Shown: in pieces, positions 16,606 to 25,066 of the stretch
How the letters are laid out: every line of letters begins with the position of its first letter
Numbering within the stretch: the first letter of the stretch is position 1
NCBI GenBank assembly: GCA_020161505.1
Contig: JAIUNY010000002.1
Span: 124,001 to 188,000 of the forward strand
Origin: Armatimonadota bacterium
GTDB lineage: Bacteria > Armatimonadota > Fimbriimonadia > Fimbriimonadales > Fimbriimonadaceae
Length of the DNA: 64,000 nucleotides
Direction of reading: 5' to 3'
The notes under the pieces: model-generated
The model's input: only the letters and a program-made list of their open reading frames with translations
Told to the model about the DNA's origin: nothing
Database searches by the model: none
Translations under genes and position numbers: made by a program

Positions 16606-17931
16606 ATGCCGTCCGCCGCCTTCACCACGCTTGGCTGCAAGGTCAACCAATACGAAACCCAAAAGATCCTCGAAAGCTTTTCCGAGGCGGGATTCCGCAT
16701 TGTGCCGTTCGATGCCGAGGCGGATGTTTATGTCATCAACACCTGCAGCGTCACCAGTCAGGCGGAGAGCAAGAGTCGATACACGATCCGAAAAGCCCAG
16801 CGGACGAATCCGCTTGCCAAGGTGGTCGTCACGGGTTGCGCCGCCCAAATGAGTCTGAATCGATCCGACGAGGGCGACCTCGGCGACGTCGTGGTGCCGA
16901 ATCCCGAAAAGCTCAACGCCTTGAAGTATCTTTTTCAAGCTGAGCCGAGCCTCGAGAACTGGGTAAAGGCCGAGCCCGCACCCAACTCCGACGAGGTACC
17001 GAAGGGGCGCACGAGAGCCACGCTCAAAATCCAAGATGGCTGCAGCGTGATGTGCAGCTATTGCAGCATCCCCTACACGAGGCCTGGAATGGTCAGCAGG
17101 CCGTGGTTCGAGGTTCTCGAAGAAGCGCAACGACTCGCCGCCGTGGGCTATCACGAGGCGATCTTGACGGGAGTCCTGATCGGAGCCTATGGCCCGGAAT
17201 CGGGGAGTCAGGGCAAAAGCTTCGAAGAGCTCGTCACGATCCTTTCCGAGCAGAGTGGACTCGCCCGGCTCCGGATCAGCAGCATCGAGATGCACCAAGT
17301 CACCGATCCGATCCTCGATCTCGCGAAGAGCGGATGCGTGGTGCCGCACTTCCACATTCCCTTGCAAAGCGGGGATTCTAGGGTGCTCAAAGACATGAAT
17401 CGTCGCTACGACCAAGCGATGTATCTCGACCTTTGCGCCAAAGTCCGCCGCGAACTCCCAGAGGGAACGATCACCACAGACATCATGGTCGGCTTTCCCA
17501 CCGAAACCGAGGAGCGATTTGAGAGTTCCGTGCACGTCTGCCGAGAGGTCGGCTATCTGAAGGCTCACGTCTTTCGGTTCAGCCCCCGCTTCGGCACGCC
17601 CGCCGACCAGTGGGGAGACCCGGTTTCGCCGCAAGAAAAGCAAGCCCGTGCGCTCCGGCTCACCGAGATCACCCAGGAAACCGCCCGCGCGGAAGTCCGG
17701 CGATTCATCGGCAAGACGGTTCGAGTTTTGGTTGAGGGTAAGGAGCGCGGTGGCCTTCTGGAAGGCAACTCCGATCAGTGGCTCACCGTTCGATTCGCCG
17801 GAGCGCCTGAACTCAGCAAGACCCTCCAATGGGTTCGAATCGAGGACGAGCGGGACGGGATCGCTTTCGGAGAACTGGTCGCGGCTCCGACGGAGCGACC
17901 TGGTTTGGCCCCCTTGAGCGTTCTGTCCTAG
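16606..17931 (+). CDS. mtaB: tRNA (t6A37) methylthiotransferase MtaB
   Basis: This 441-aa radical SAM enzyme makes ms2t6A at position 37 of ANN-decoding tRNAs. The UPF0004 domain has TLGCKVNQYET, NTCSVT and VVTGCAAQ, whose cysteines bind the auxiliary 4Fe-4S cluster. The radical SAM CxxxCxxC is CSVMCSYC in the IQDGCSVMCSYCSIPYTRP segment (about 145-160). A C-terminal TRAM-like domain starts near residue 365. The LGCKVNQ motif favours MtaB over MiaB or RimO. It is divergent from lpxK with an 82-nt gap. Confidence 0.94.
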   Translation: MPSAAFTTLGCKVNQYETQKILESFSEAGFRIVPFDAEADVYVINTCSVTSQAESKSRYTIRKAQRTNPLAKVVVTGCAAQMSLNRSDEGDLGDVVVPNPEKLNALKYLFQAEPSLENWVKAEPAPNSDEVPKGRTRATLKIQDGCSVMCSYCSIPYTRPGMVSRPWFEVLEEAQRLAAVGYHEAILTGVLIGAYGPESGSQGKSFEELVTILSEQSGLARLRISSIEMHQVTDPILDLAKSGCVVPHFHIPLQSGDSRVLKDMNRRYDQAMYLDLCAKVRRELPEGTITTDIMVGFPTETEERFESSVHVCREVGYLKAHVFRFSPRFGTPADQWGDPVSPQEKQARALRLTEITQETARAEVRRFIGKTVRVLVEGKERGGLLEGNSDQWLTVRFAGAPELSKTLQWVRIEDERDGIAFGELVAAPTERPGLAPLSVLS

Positions 17932-18000
17932 CGAGCTTCAACCCTGAGGAGACCTGTTTCGTACTCCCATTAGACGAGATCGCTCGTCTTTGAGAAAACA

Positions 18001-18900
18001 ATGGGATTGGTAGTCATTGGAATCATTATCTTGGCTGCGGGATTCGCACTCCGAGCGAACGCCAAGCAACAGCCTCAGGTAAAGCCGATCGCGAGCCTGA
18101 TGATGGTCGGAGGGCCGCTTGTGGCGGTTTTCGGGTTCATCAGTGCCTCGGTGGTCATTGTCGAATCGGGTTATACCGGGATCAAACTGCGGCTTGGTGC
18201 GGCGGTCGATCAAGTCCCCGAAGGGATGCACTTCCTTGCTCCGGGGGTTGAGAAAATTGCTCTCATGGAAGTCCGCACGCAGAAGGAGGAGAGCATGGCC
18301 ACCGCGGCGTCGCGCGATCTTCAGCCTGTGACCGCCTCACTTGCCCTCAACTTCCGGCTTGATCCCAGCAAGGCCTCGGATCTCTACAAGGAAGTCGGCA
18401 CCGACTTCAAGAACCGAATCATCGCGCCCTCGGTGCAGGAAGCGATCAAGGTCGTGACCGCCCAATACACCGCCGAGGACTTGATCCGTCAGCGCCAGAA
18501 GGTGAAGAACGAAGTCGAGCAACAAATCGCCGCGCGACTCGCCAAGTACTACCTCATCGTCGATCCGGGCGGACTTTCGATCACCAACTTTGAGTTCTCG
18601 GAGGAGTTCAACAAGGCGATTGAGCAAAAAACCATCGCCCAACAGGAAGCGGAAAAGCAGCGGTTCGTGCTCGCCCGCGCGGAGCTGGAAAAACAGACCA
18701 AAGTTGCCCAAGCTCAGGGCGAGGCCGAAGCGGCCAAGCTGAATGCTCAGGCCCTGCAAGCCAACGGCGGTGAACTGGTCATCGCCCGCGAGTGGATCGA
18801 GAAGTGGGATGGCAAGATGCCGACGGTGGCCGGTGGCAACTCCGGCTACATGCTCGACCTTCGGCAGATCCTCAGCGACGCGCAAAAGTCGAATCCGTAA
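18001..18900 (+). CDS. Prohibitin/SPFH-domain membrane protein
   Basis: 299 aa. Two N-terminal hydrophobic segments (about 3-20 and 33-55) precede an SPFH/Band 7 domain (about 55-220, with GYTGIKLRLGAAVDQVPEGMHFLAPGVE). A long EKQRFVLARAELEKQTKVAQAQGEAEAAKL coiled-coil helix and a short tail follow. Bacterial prohibitin-like proteins form membrane rings or microdomain scaffolds, some tied to FtsH; no ftsH is nearby. A strong bidirectional terminator directly follows. Confidence 0.9.
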   Translation: MGLVVIGIIILAAGFALRANAKQQPQVKPIASLMMVGGPLVAVFGFISASVVIVESGYTGIKLRLGAAVDQVPEGMHFLAPGVEKIALMEVRTQKEESMATAASRDLQPVTASLALNFRLDPSKASDLYKEVGTDFKNRIIAPSVQEAIKVVTAQYTAEDLIRQRQKVKNEVEQQIAARLAKYYLIVDPGGLSITNFEFSEEFNKAIEQKTIAQQEAEKQRFVLARAELEKQTKVAQAQGEAEAAKLNAQALQANGGELVIAREWIEKWDGKMPTVAGGNSGYMLDLRQILSDAQKSNP

Positions 18901-18908
18901 GCGCACCC

Positions 18909-18959
18909 CCTGAACAACTGAGCCCCCGAGATGCTCTCTCGGGGGCTCAGTTGTTCAGG
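18909..18959. terminator. Strong bidirectional terminator between SPFH gene and rsr
   Basis: A perfect inverted repeat with 23-nt arms (18909-18931 and 18937-18959) and a 5-nt loop. It sits between two convergent genes and can end both. It has no long T-run, but the stem is unusually stable. Confidence 0.85.
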
Positions 18960-18967
18960 CGACTCGG

Positions 18968-20542
18968 CTAGAACTCCCCACGGATGAAGTGCTCCATCAC
19001 TTTCGGCACCGAAGGATCGAATCCGACTACATCCAGCATCCCGGGATCCCTCGGATCCGCGATGGTGAACTGGTTCGCCGTCATCGCCACGATGATCAGC
19101 CGAGCATCGATCCCCGACTGGTGACGATACTCACCCAGGGCCTCGCTCGGATGACGCACCCCACACCAGGTTTCGTTGTCGGTCAAAATGACAAACGCAT
19201 CGACCTCCTGCCGATTCTCGGTCGCCCAAATCATCGGCAGAGCACAGTCGGTTGCGCCGAAGTTCGCCCGATCTGCCCGCGCCATCACCTCGGTGATCGT
19301 CATTCCACCGTGGAGACCGAGCGGAACAAGCCGGTCAGAGAACCCGAGCACCTGAGCACTTTCTTCCCGCGCCAGGGTGACCAGGCTCAGAGCCACCGCC
19401 GCCTTTGCTGCACTCAAACCAGACCCGGGGATCAAAGCCGACTTCATCGAGCCGGAAATGTCCAGTCCGATGAGGATGCGCTTTCCCGTCGGAACCACGG
19501 ACTCGAAAGCCAGGTGGAATGCCTCGTTCAGAGCCTGAAGAATCGCCGGAACAGGCATCCATTCCTGTCCCCGACGACCCGTACCTCGTTCGTAGGTCGC
19601 CAGAGCGAGCAAGATCGCCACCGGGTGAATCCTCGCCGCCCGAAGCCGAACCGGATCAGTCAGTGAGGACACCACGTGACGCGTTGCTTCCGCACCCGGC
19701 GTCAGCAACCCGTACCGGGTCATGTTCGCCAGATTCCGAAGCATCGCCGTCAGAGGCATCTTGTCCAGCAAGGCCTCCCACACCATCGGGTGAGTCGCTA
19801 GCTCCTTCGGCACCGCCTCTCGGGGCAGATCAAACGCCCGGATCAGCTTCGCGGCTTCTGACGGTTCGCGCTCGGATTGCAGACGAACAAACGCCTCGAG
19901 CCGAGGGATCGGCACAGCCATCTCGCCGTTGATCAGCCAACGATATACCGCTCCGTGCTCCGCGCTCGCGGGCTTGGGGTGAGCCAGGCGCACGAGGTCA
20001 GCGTGCGTCCACTTCTCCCGATTCCGGTACTTCGTGACCTGGTAAACCAGATCGTCGACTTCCCGCGCGTTGTACCAATCGCTCACCGCTCGCCGAAGTC
20101 CTCGACCCCATCCGCGCAACTCTTCCGATTCCGAAATGAATTGGAAAAGGTGGGTTCCCGTTCGCGCCACCACGGGGAGAGCAGCATAGGCAGCTTGCCG
20201 CGTGTCATCGTTGCCGATGCTCGATGCGAGCGCCAGAGCGAAGAGAGCCGGGCCATTCTTCGGCGCGCGACCTTGACGAGAAATCTTGGCGATCGTGTCC
20301 ACGGCACGCGGACCATCCTCCACCAGAAGCTCGCTGAGATTCTCGGCGCTCTCCTTCGTCGCTCGCTCTTCCGTCGCGTAATAGGTTCCGCCCTCGGTTC
20401 CTAGAATCAGGAACCGTTCGAGCAATGCCCACCGGTCAACGGCCCATACATGGCCGCCCGCGTCGTTCCGCACCTGACCCGCTCCGATGATCGGTGCGGA
20501 TTGCGGGGTCTTCTTTCGCATCAAATGCTTGCTGAACCTCAT
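18968..20542 (-). CDS. rsr: Ro60-like TROVE-domain RNA-binding protein (Rsr)
   Basis: This 524-aa protein is a bacterial orthologue of the Ro60/SS-A autoantigen. The TROVE HEAT-repeat ring covers about residues 30-345 (AVDRWALLERFLILGTEGGTYY at its start, KMPLTAMLRNLANMTRYG near the end). The von Willebrand A domain follows, with the MIDAS motif DISGS at 361-365. In Deinococcus and Salmonella, Ro60 binds noncoding Y RNAs and works with PNPase in RNA decay and stress survival. The ATG at 20542 has AAGGAG 11 nt upstream. The 0.8-kb noncoding stretch upstream holds a duplicated structured element. Confidence 0.95.
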   Translation of the reverse strand: MRFSKHLMRKKTPQSAPIIGAGQVRNDAGGHVWAVDRWALLERFLILGTEGGTYYATEERATKESAENLSELLVEDGPRAVDTIAKISRQGRAPKNGPALFALALASSIGNDDTRQAAYAALPVVARTGTHLFQFISESEELRGWGRGLRRAVSDWYNAREVDDLVYQVTKYRNREKWTHADLVRLAHPKPASAEHGAVYRWLINGEMAVPIPRLEAFVRLQSEREPSEAAKLIRAFDLPREAVPKELATHPMVWEALLDKMPLTAMLRNLANMTRYGLLTPGAEATRHVVSSLTDPVRLRAARIHPVAILLALATYERGTGRRGQEWMPVPAILQALNEAFHLAFESVVPTGKRILIGLDISGSMKSALIPGSGLSAAKAAVALSLVTLAREESAQVLGFSDRLVPLGLHGGMTITEVMARADRANFGATDCALPMIWATENRQEVDAFVILTDNETWCGVRHPSEALGEYRHQSGIDARLIIVAMTANQFTIADPRDPGMLDVVGFDPSVPKVMEHFIRGEF

Positions 20543-20603
20543 GGCTCTGTTTTCTCCTTGGGAATGTCCGGCCCGTCGCTCTTTGCACGGGCGAGTGTCG
20601 AAG

Positions 20604-20637
20604 GGATCCGACCTCCTCCCCTTGCGAGGTCGAATCC
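20604..20637 (-). other. Hairpin in the rsr leader
   Basis: A 12-bp stem (20604-20615 with 20626-20637) and 10-nt loop. On the minus strand the one mismatch becomes a G-U pair, so the structure favours the rsr-sense transcript. No T-run follows, so it is not an obvious terminator. The loop sequence (GCAAGGGGAG) recurs once just upstream. Confidence 0.5.
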
Positions 20638-20739
20638 GAGAGGGTGGCCCCTCCCCTTGCTCTGCCGATCCAGCCACGTGCTTGCGGTCACGAGGCATGG
20701 GGCGGCAGGGCAAGAGGCCAAAGCAACCTCCGCGATTGG

Positions 20740-21000
20740 GGTCACGTGCGGACGAAGGGCGATCTCGGGCAAGTTCCCGAGGGAACCATCGAGGGTTTGA
20801 ACCTCGTCGCCGTGTGGCTTACCGATAACCCGAGCTCAACGGCCCGCACATTTCAACTGGTCGGCACTGGACTGCGGTCCCATCCCGAAGACAAGCCTGA
20901 AAACCGGGTGTGCGGACAAAAATTTGCCCTGACTGGGGTTCGAGTTTCGATCGATAACGCCAGAACAGCGGCCCGCACGGGCCCAAATTGTCAACAGCTT
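20740..21000 (-). ncRNA. Candidate Y RNA region: two related structured units upstream of rsr
   Basis: Two diverged copies of one element, about 129 nt apart. Each is closed by GTGCGG/CCGCAC (20746-20751 with 20844-20849; 20910-20915 with 20973-20978) and each contains GTTATCG on the minus strand (rc of 20823-20829 and 20952-20958). The first also carries a perfect tRNA T-arm-like hairpin on the minus strand (20806 to 20790: CGAGG-TTCAAAC-CCTCG). Bacterial Y RNAs lie next to rsr and have a tRNA-like domain, so this is a reasonable candidate. Strand and exact ends are inferred, and the Ro60-binding stem is not identified with certainty. Confidence 0.38.
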
Positions 21001-21310
21001 GCCGGAACGGCCAGTGCTGGTGGGGTCAAGGGGAAGTTGGGGATGGAGTTCATCCGAAGCGTCCCACGCTCACGTCGAGAGTCTTTCTCGAGAGCGCGGC
21101 TTCGGAGAGCGGCGCTCAGGAAAGGCTAAAAGGGCCAGGGTGGTCACCGGCGTTGCCGGGATCTGAGCTGCGATTCATTGTCTGTCACATGTCCGTTGCG
21201 GTCGGGTGCAAACCTCCGCGTCGAACGGTTGAGCATTGTCACACGCCGACCCTGGGGTCTGTCAAGTGGGATAGGACTCTTCCGCAATTTTGAGAGAGTC
21301 CAAATCAAAA

Positions 21311-21331
21311 CACCTCCCCGTAGGGGAGGTG
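21311..21331 (-). terminator. Terminator downstream of fabH
   Basis: A 9-bp perfect stem (CACCTCCCC at 21311-21319, GGGGAGGTG at 21323-21331) with a 3-nt loop. On the minus strand TTTTG follows. On the plus strand a run of seven T follows after a short gap, so it may act both ways. Confidence 0.8.
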
Positions 21332-21359
21332 AATCATTTTTTTGGAACAGGGGCGAGTC

Positions 21360-22343
21360 CTACCAGCGGATCAGATTCGCGCCCCAGACAAGACCAGCCC
21401 CGAATCCGACGGTCATCACGAGGTCGCCTTTCTTCAACCGCCCGAACTTCTCTGCCTCGTAGAGACCAAGCGGAATTGAGCCAGCAGAAGTGTTTCCGTA
21501 TTTTTCGATATTCAGAAACACCTTGCTCTCGTCGAGGCCAATGCGCTTGGCAGAACTCTCGATGATTCGAATGTTTGCCTGGTGGGGAACAAAGAGGTCC
21601 ACATCGGCGGCGGTCAGACCATTTTCGGCCAAAACTTTGTCGCAGGCATCGCCGAGCGCGTTCACCGCGAACCGGTAGGTCTCCGCACCATTCATGTAGA
21701 TCGAATCGCCTCGACCGAACGAGTGCGGGCTATCGACAGGGAATCGACTCTTGCCTTGCTCCAAGATGATGTGGTGTCCGCCCCCACCATCGGAAAACAG
21801 AACAGTTTTCATCACGCCACGATCGGTGTTCTCTTCCCCTTTCAAAATCACGGCGCCAGCGGCGTCGCCAAACAGCACGCACGTCGTGCGATCCGTCCAG
21901 TCGAGGAACTTGGACAACGTGTCCACACCGATGACCAGAACCGTATTGTGATGCCCCGCTTCGATCATCGCCGAGCCGGTCGAAACCCCATAGATGAACC
22001 CGGCGCAAGCCGCACCGAGATCGAAAGCCGCCGCCCGGCGCGCGCCAATCCGATCTTGAACAAGACACGCCGTACTCGGGAAGTAAAAGTCGTTGGAGAC
22101 CGTGCAGAGGATCACCATGTCGATCTCATCCGCCGTCATGCCCGCGTTCTTCAGGGCCTCCTCAGCGGCCCACACGCTCAGATCGCTCGCCGCTTCTTCG
22201 TCAAGACAGATTCGCCGCTCGCGAATCCCCGTGCGCTGCATGATCCACTCGTCGCTCGTATCGACGATTTTTTCGAGATCAAAGTTGGTGAGAATTTTCT
22301 CCGGAACACCGTGGCCGGTTCCCTGGATGACAGCTCGCTTCAT
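21360..22343 (-). CDS. fabH: 3-oxoacyl-ACP synthase III FabH
   Basis: This 327-aa thiolase-fold enzyme starts fatty acid synthesis by condensing an acyl-CoA with malonyl-ACP. The catalytic Cys is C113 in the AACAGF motif. The His and Asn come from VPHQANIR and the KYGNTSAGSIP segment. Length and motifs are canonical. The ATG overlaps the plsX stop as ATGA, and a terminator follows the gene. Confidence 0.96.
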   Translation of the reverse strand: MKRAVIQGTGHGVPEKILTNFDLEKIVDTSDEWIMQRTGIRERRICLDEEAASDLSVWAAEEALKNAGMTADEIDMVILCTVSNDFYFPSTACLVQDRIGARRAAAFDLGAACAGFIYGVSTGSAMIEAGHHNTVLVIGVDTLSKFLDWTDRTTCVLFGDAAGAVILKGEENTDRGVMKTVLFSDGGGGHHIILEQGKSRFPVDSPHSFGRGDSIYMNGAETYRFAVNALGDACDKVLAENGLTAADVDLFVPHQANIRIIESSAKRIGLDESKVFLNIEKYGNTSAGSIPLGLYEAEKFGRLKKGDLVMTVGFGAGLVWGANLIRW

Positions 22344-23353
22344 GGTGAAACAGGTTCCTTTCCTGACTGTGGCAGATCGCGGGCAATTGCTGCTCGAATC
22401 GTCTCCACAAGGTCAGCTTCAACGGCTCGCGCCGCATTCAAAATCGCATTTTCTATCGCCCGGGCATTGCTCCGTCCGTGACCGATCACACAGATCCCAT
22501 TCACTCCCAGCAAGGGTGACCCGCCATATTCCGCATAGTCGATTTTGGCCTTAACGGGACGCATCGCGGTGCGCATCGGCAAGAAGAGAGCCTTGGTCGG
22601 CCAGCCAGGAACCGCGCCTCTGATTTCATCCATGATGAATTCCGCCACGCCTTCGCAAGCCTTGAGCATGATGTTTCCGGTGAAGGCATCGCACACCACG
22701 ACATCGACTTCCTTGCGGAACACATCTTTGCTTTCGATGTTGCCGGCAAACCACGCGTGCTGACTCATGAGGTCATACGCCGACTTGGCAAACTGGTTGC
22801 CCTTGCCTGGCTCTTCGCCAATGTTGAGGAGGTGGATCTTGGGATTCTTGCGACCCATCACCTTTTCAGCAAACGAGCGGCCCATCAGCGCGAACTCCAC
22901 CAGATGCTCGGGATCGACATCGGGGGAAGCCCCGGCATCAAGGAGCAGGAATCGTCCGTGCTTGTTCGGAAAAACTTGGGCGATCGCGGGGCGATGAACG
23001 CCGCCAATCTGTCGCCAACTCAGCAAAGCCGCCGCTGAACAAGCTCCCGTGTTGCCAGCAGAAACGAACGCCTGCGCCTCACCGGCTTTCACCATCTGAG
23101 CGCAAACCGAGATCGACGAGTCTTTCTTGGTGCGCAAAGCCGTCGTCGGCTTCTCGTCCATCCCAACCACCTGGCTTGCGTGGCGAAGGGTCACGTTTTT
23201 CGGCAGACCCGAAGCGGGAATGAACGTCTTCATCCGCTCGATATCGCCGACGAGGATGATCTCACCTCGAATCTGTGAGGCGACGTTTAGCACCCCATGC
23301 ACGACGGGCTCGGGCGCGTAATCGCCCCCCATTCCATCAACCGCAATCTTCAT
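22340..23353 (-). CDS. plsX: Phosphate acyltransferase PlsX
   Basis: This 337-aa enzyme makes acyl-phosphate from acyl-ACP for phospholipid synthesis. The N-terminal MKIAVDGMGGDYAP and the central SAGNTGACSAAALLSW motif are diagnostic. ATG 23353 is chosen because the family begins at MKIAVDGMGG and because it overlaps the yceD stop (ATGA). A longer frame to 23467 lies inside yceD. The yceD-plsX-fabH order is the conserved fatty-acid/phospholipid operon, but rpmF is missing from its usual place. Confidence 0.95.
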   Translation of the reverse strand: MKIAVDGMGGDYAPEPVVHGVLNVASQIRGEIILVGDIERMKTFIPASGLPKNVTLRHASQVVGMDEKPTTALRTKKDSSISVCAQMVKAGEAQAFVSAGNTGACSAAALLSWRQIGGVHRPAIAQVFPNKHGRFLLLDAGASPDVDPEHLVEFALMGRSFAEKVMGRKNPKIHLLNIGEEPGKGNQFAKSAYDLMSQHAWFAGNIESKDVFRKEVDVVVCDAFTGNIMLKACEGVAEFIMDEIRGAVPGWPTKALFLPMRTAMRPVKAKIDYAEYGGSPLLGVNGICVIGHGRSNARAIENAILNAARAVEADLVETIRAAIARDLPQSGKEPVSP

Positions 23354-23886
23354 TCCTTGCCTTCTTCCGCTCTCCGGAATTGCTCCAACTTGAGCATCTC
23401 GGGGCGGCCATGCGGTTCTTCCACTTCGAGATTGGCCTGCTTGGCGTTCGGGCAGGCTCCATCCCATCCGAAACTGCAGATCGGTTGTAGCGGCAGACTC
23501 ACGATCAATCCCTGCCGGATGTAGGTGTCCTGGTGCAGAGCGTTCTTGTCGAACAATTGATATAGCTCGTCACAGACAACCTGCGCATAGCTGTCGGAGG
23601 CATAGCTGCTGGGGATCCCCTCCACCTCAAATTCGTCCTCCATCGTAAAAGGAAGATCAACGGTGAGAGGCTCGGTGCATCTTGCGCATTCCAGGACAAT
23701 TTTTGCCTTGAACTGCCCCTTGATCAACAGGGCATTTCCCGTGCTCACAGCCTCCAACGTCCCGGAAACGGCCTCGACCAAGTCGAGGTCTTCCTCGCTG
23801 GCAAGGGCCGTGTTGACTTCAAATTGAAGTCGTTTCCCTGGGTTTTGGACTGCTTCATTGAGGTCAAGCAGCCCGGTGCGTCTCAT
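23350..23886 (-). CDS. YceD/DUF177 family protein
   Basis: A 178-aa DUF177 protein. The typical CxRCL-like motif appears as LECARCTEPLTVDL near residue 65, then the acidic strand EDEFEVEG and the C-terminal PICSFGWDGACPNAK, whose cysteines are common in the family. YceD is linked to ribosome (23S rRNA) metabolism in some organisms. It heads the plsX-fabH operon. Its ATG is 8 nt from a TACACT box, so the message is probably leaderless or nearly so. Confidence 0.87.
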   Translation of the reverse strand: MRRTGLLDLNEAVQNPGKRLQFEVNTALASEEDLDLVEAVSGTLEAVSTGNALLIKGQFKAKIVLECARCTEPLTVDLPFTMEDEFEVEGIPSSYASDSYAQVVCDELYQLFDKNALHQDTYIRQGLIVSLPLQPICSFGWDGACPNAKQANLEVEEPHGRPEMLKLEQFRRAEEGKE

Positions 23887-23894
23887 AAGGAGTC

Positions 23895-23900
23895 AGTGTA
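23895..23900 (-). promoter_or_regulatory. -10-like box for yceD-plsX-fabH
   Basis: TACACT on the minus strand, 8 nt before the yceD ATG at 23886. No separate Shine-Dalgarno fits in the gap except part of AAGGAG rc-type sequence. Confidence 0.42.
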
Positions 23901-24010
23901 CCGAACCATCTGATTTTCCCCTAGACCCCGCGAAACCCGATGGATGTTTCGATTCACTCGTGCCGACAATCAAATTACGATCGCTTTGTCGGTCGTGATA
24001 CGGGGAAACT

Positions 24011-24874
24011 ATGGTTCATCGCGATACGCGAGCAGGGGAAAACGCTCTTCGTGGCGTGGTTCTGAAAGGGCTCGAGAATAAGGTGATCGGCTCCATCGCG
24101 AGCAAGGTCACCACGATCATGCTGAACGAGCAAATCTCGCCCGCCATGCTCTCGCGCCTCGTCGTGCCCTCACCCGAACTCAGTCGGATCATCGAAAACG
24201 GCCTCCAAACCGGCCTCTACACCGGCGAACCCGTGACCTTCCCGACACTACGCGATGCCTTCGACGCTATGGGATCGCCGCTTTCGTGGGAGATCTGCAT
24301 GATGGGGGCCCTCGATTGCATGTCCCGAGCCCTCCTGCGAGGGTCGGACATGAGCCACAAGGAATTTCTTCGCCACAGCATGGCCACGGCAGCAGGAGCC
24401 AGGAGCATTGCGCGGCACCACGGCATGCCCGAACTCACCTTTTATCTTGCGGGACTCTTCCACGATATCGGGATTCCTCTCCTCGCCCACGCCAAACCGG
24501 ACGACTACAACCAGTTTCCGACGATGCTCATGGGGAGCTCCATGTCTTTGGAGCATTTAGAGCAGCGGCAGTTCGGCTTCGACCATCAAGAAGTCGGCTC
24601 AACGTTCCTGATGACCCTCACCGCTCCCGATGCGGTGTGGCAAACCGCAGCCCAGCACCATTTCGACGGTTTTATCTCGCACCCGGTGATCTCGGCGGTG
24701 CGGATTTCCGCCAACGTCAGCCATCAAGTGGGATGCACGCTCGGGATCGCGAATGCTCCGCCAGCAATGCCGCCGCACTGTCTCACGGATGTCGGCCTGG
24801 ATGAAACTGCCCTCGTGAGCTTGGCGGGTGAACTGGCCACGGCGGCCGGATTGGCCGACCGCTACGCGGCCTGA
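24011..24874 (+). CDS. HDOD-domain protein
   Basis: 287 aa. The central domain matches HDOD/HD-related output domains: VPSPELSRIIENGLQTG near residue 55, the HSMATAAGARSIARHHG helix, and LAGLFHDIGIPLLAH with an intact HD pair (about residue 155). HDOD proteins usually act in signalling and often lack phosphodiesterase activity; this one keeps HD but not the whole HD-GYP set. It stands alone, between divergent yceD and the proteasome operon, with no receiver domain fused. The function is inferred only at the family level. Confidence 0.8.
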   Translation: MVHRDTRAGENALRGVVLKGLENKVIGSIASKVTTIMLNEQISPAMLSRLVVPSPELSRIIENGLQTGLYTGEPVTFPTLRDAFDAMGSPLSWEICMMGALDCMSRALLRGSDMSHKEFLRHSMATAAGARSIARHHGMPELTFYLAGLFHDIGIPLLAHAKPDDYNQFPTMLMGSSMSLEHLEQRQFGFDHQEVGSTFLMTLTAPDAVWQTAAQHHFDGFISHPVISAVRISANVSHQVGCTLGIANAPPAMPPHCLTDVGLDETALVSLAGELATAAGLADRYAA

Positions 24875-25013
24875 CGCCACTGAGATGCCGCTCCGACACC
24901 GAAACGCCGGAAAACATCCAGGAATCTTACGATTTCGACCGCTTCCTTGAACGAAGGCGCGACATTCGGGCGTCCATTGGTGTAGTCTATGACCCGATTG
25001 CAACGTGGGTAAC

Positions 25014-25028
25014 GTGTGCCTGGCACAC
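25014..25028. promoter_or_regulatory. Palindrome upstream of lipoprotein-dop-ubact-prcB operon
   Basis: GTGTGCC-T-GGCACAC, a perfect 7-bp dyad with one central base, ends 38 nt before the TTG start of the first operon gene. Size and position fit a repressor or activator site. No regulator gene is adjacent. Confidence 0.4.
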
Positions 25029-25066
25029 TCTGTGCTCACCCTGCACTCGCGAGACAGGAGTTTGAC

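Larger units (their letters stand above)
20543..21310. other. 0.77-kb noncoding region between fabH and rsr
   Basis: No believable gene on either strand; the short open frames are Arg/Gly/Pro-rich and lack ribosome sites. Contents are the rsr leader hairpin (20604-20637), the duplicated Y-RNA-like element (20740-21000) and a possible minus-strand promoter (TTGACA, rc of 21260-21265, with GACAAT, rc of 21235-21240, spacing 19). In this gene-dense genome such a gap argues for an RNA gene. Confidence 0.6.

Noticed and set aside
17828-17850. tRNA T-loop-like sequence GGTTCGAATC
   Set aside because: It falls inside mtaB coding sequence and has no flanking cloverleaf arms.
20790-20806. Complete tRNA gene in the rsr upstream region
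   Set aside because: Only a T-arm-like hairpin is present. No 7-bp acceptor stem, anticodon arm or CCA-type end can be assembled around it.
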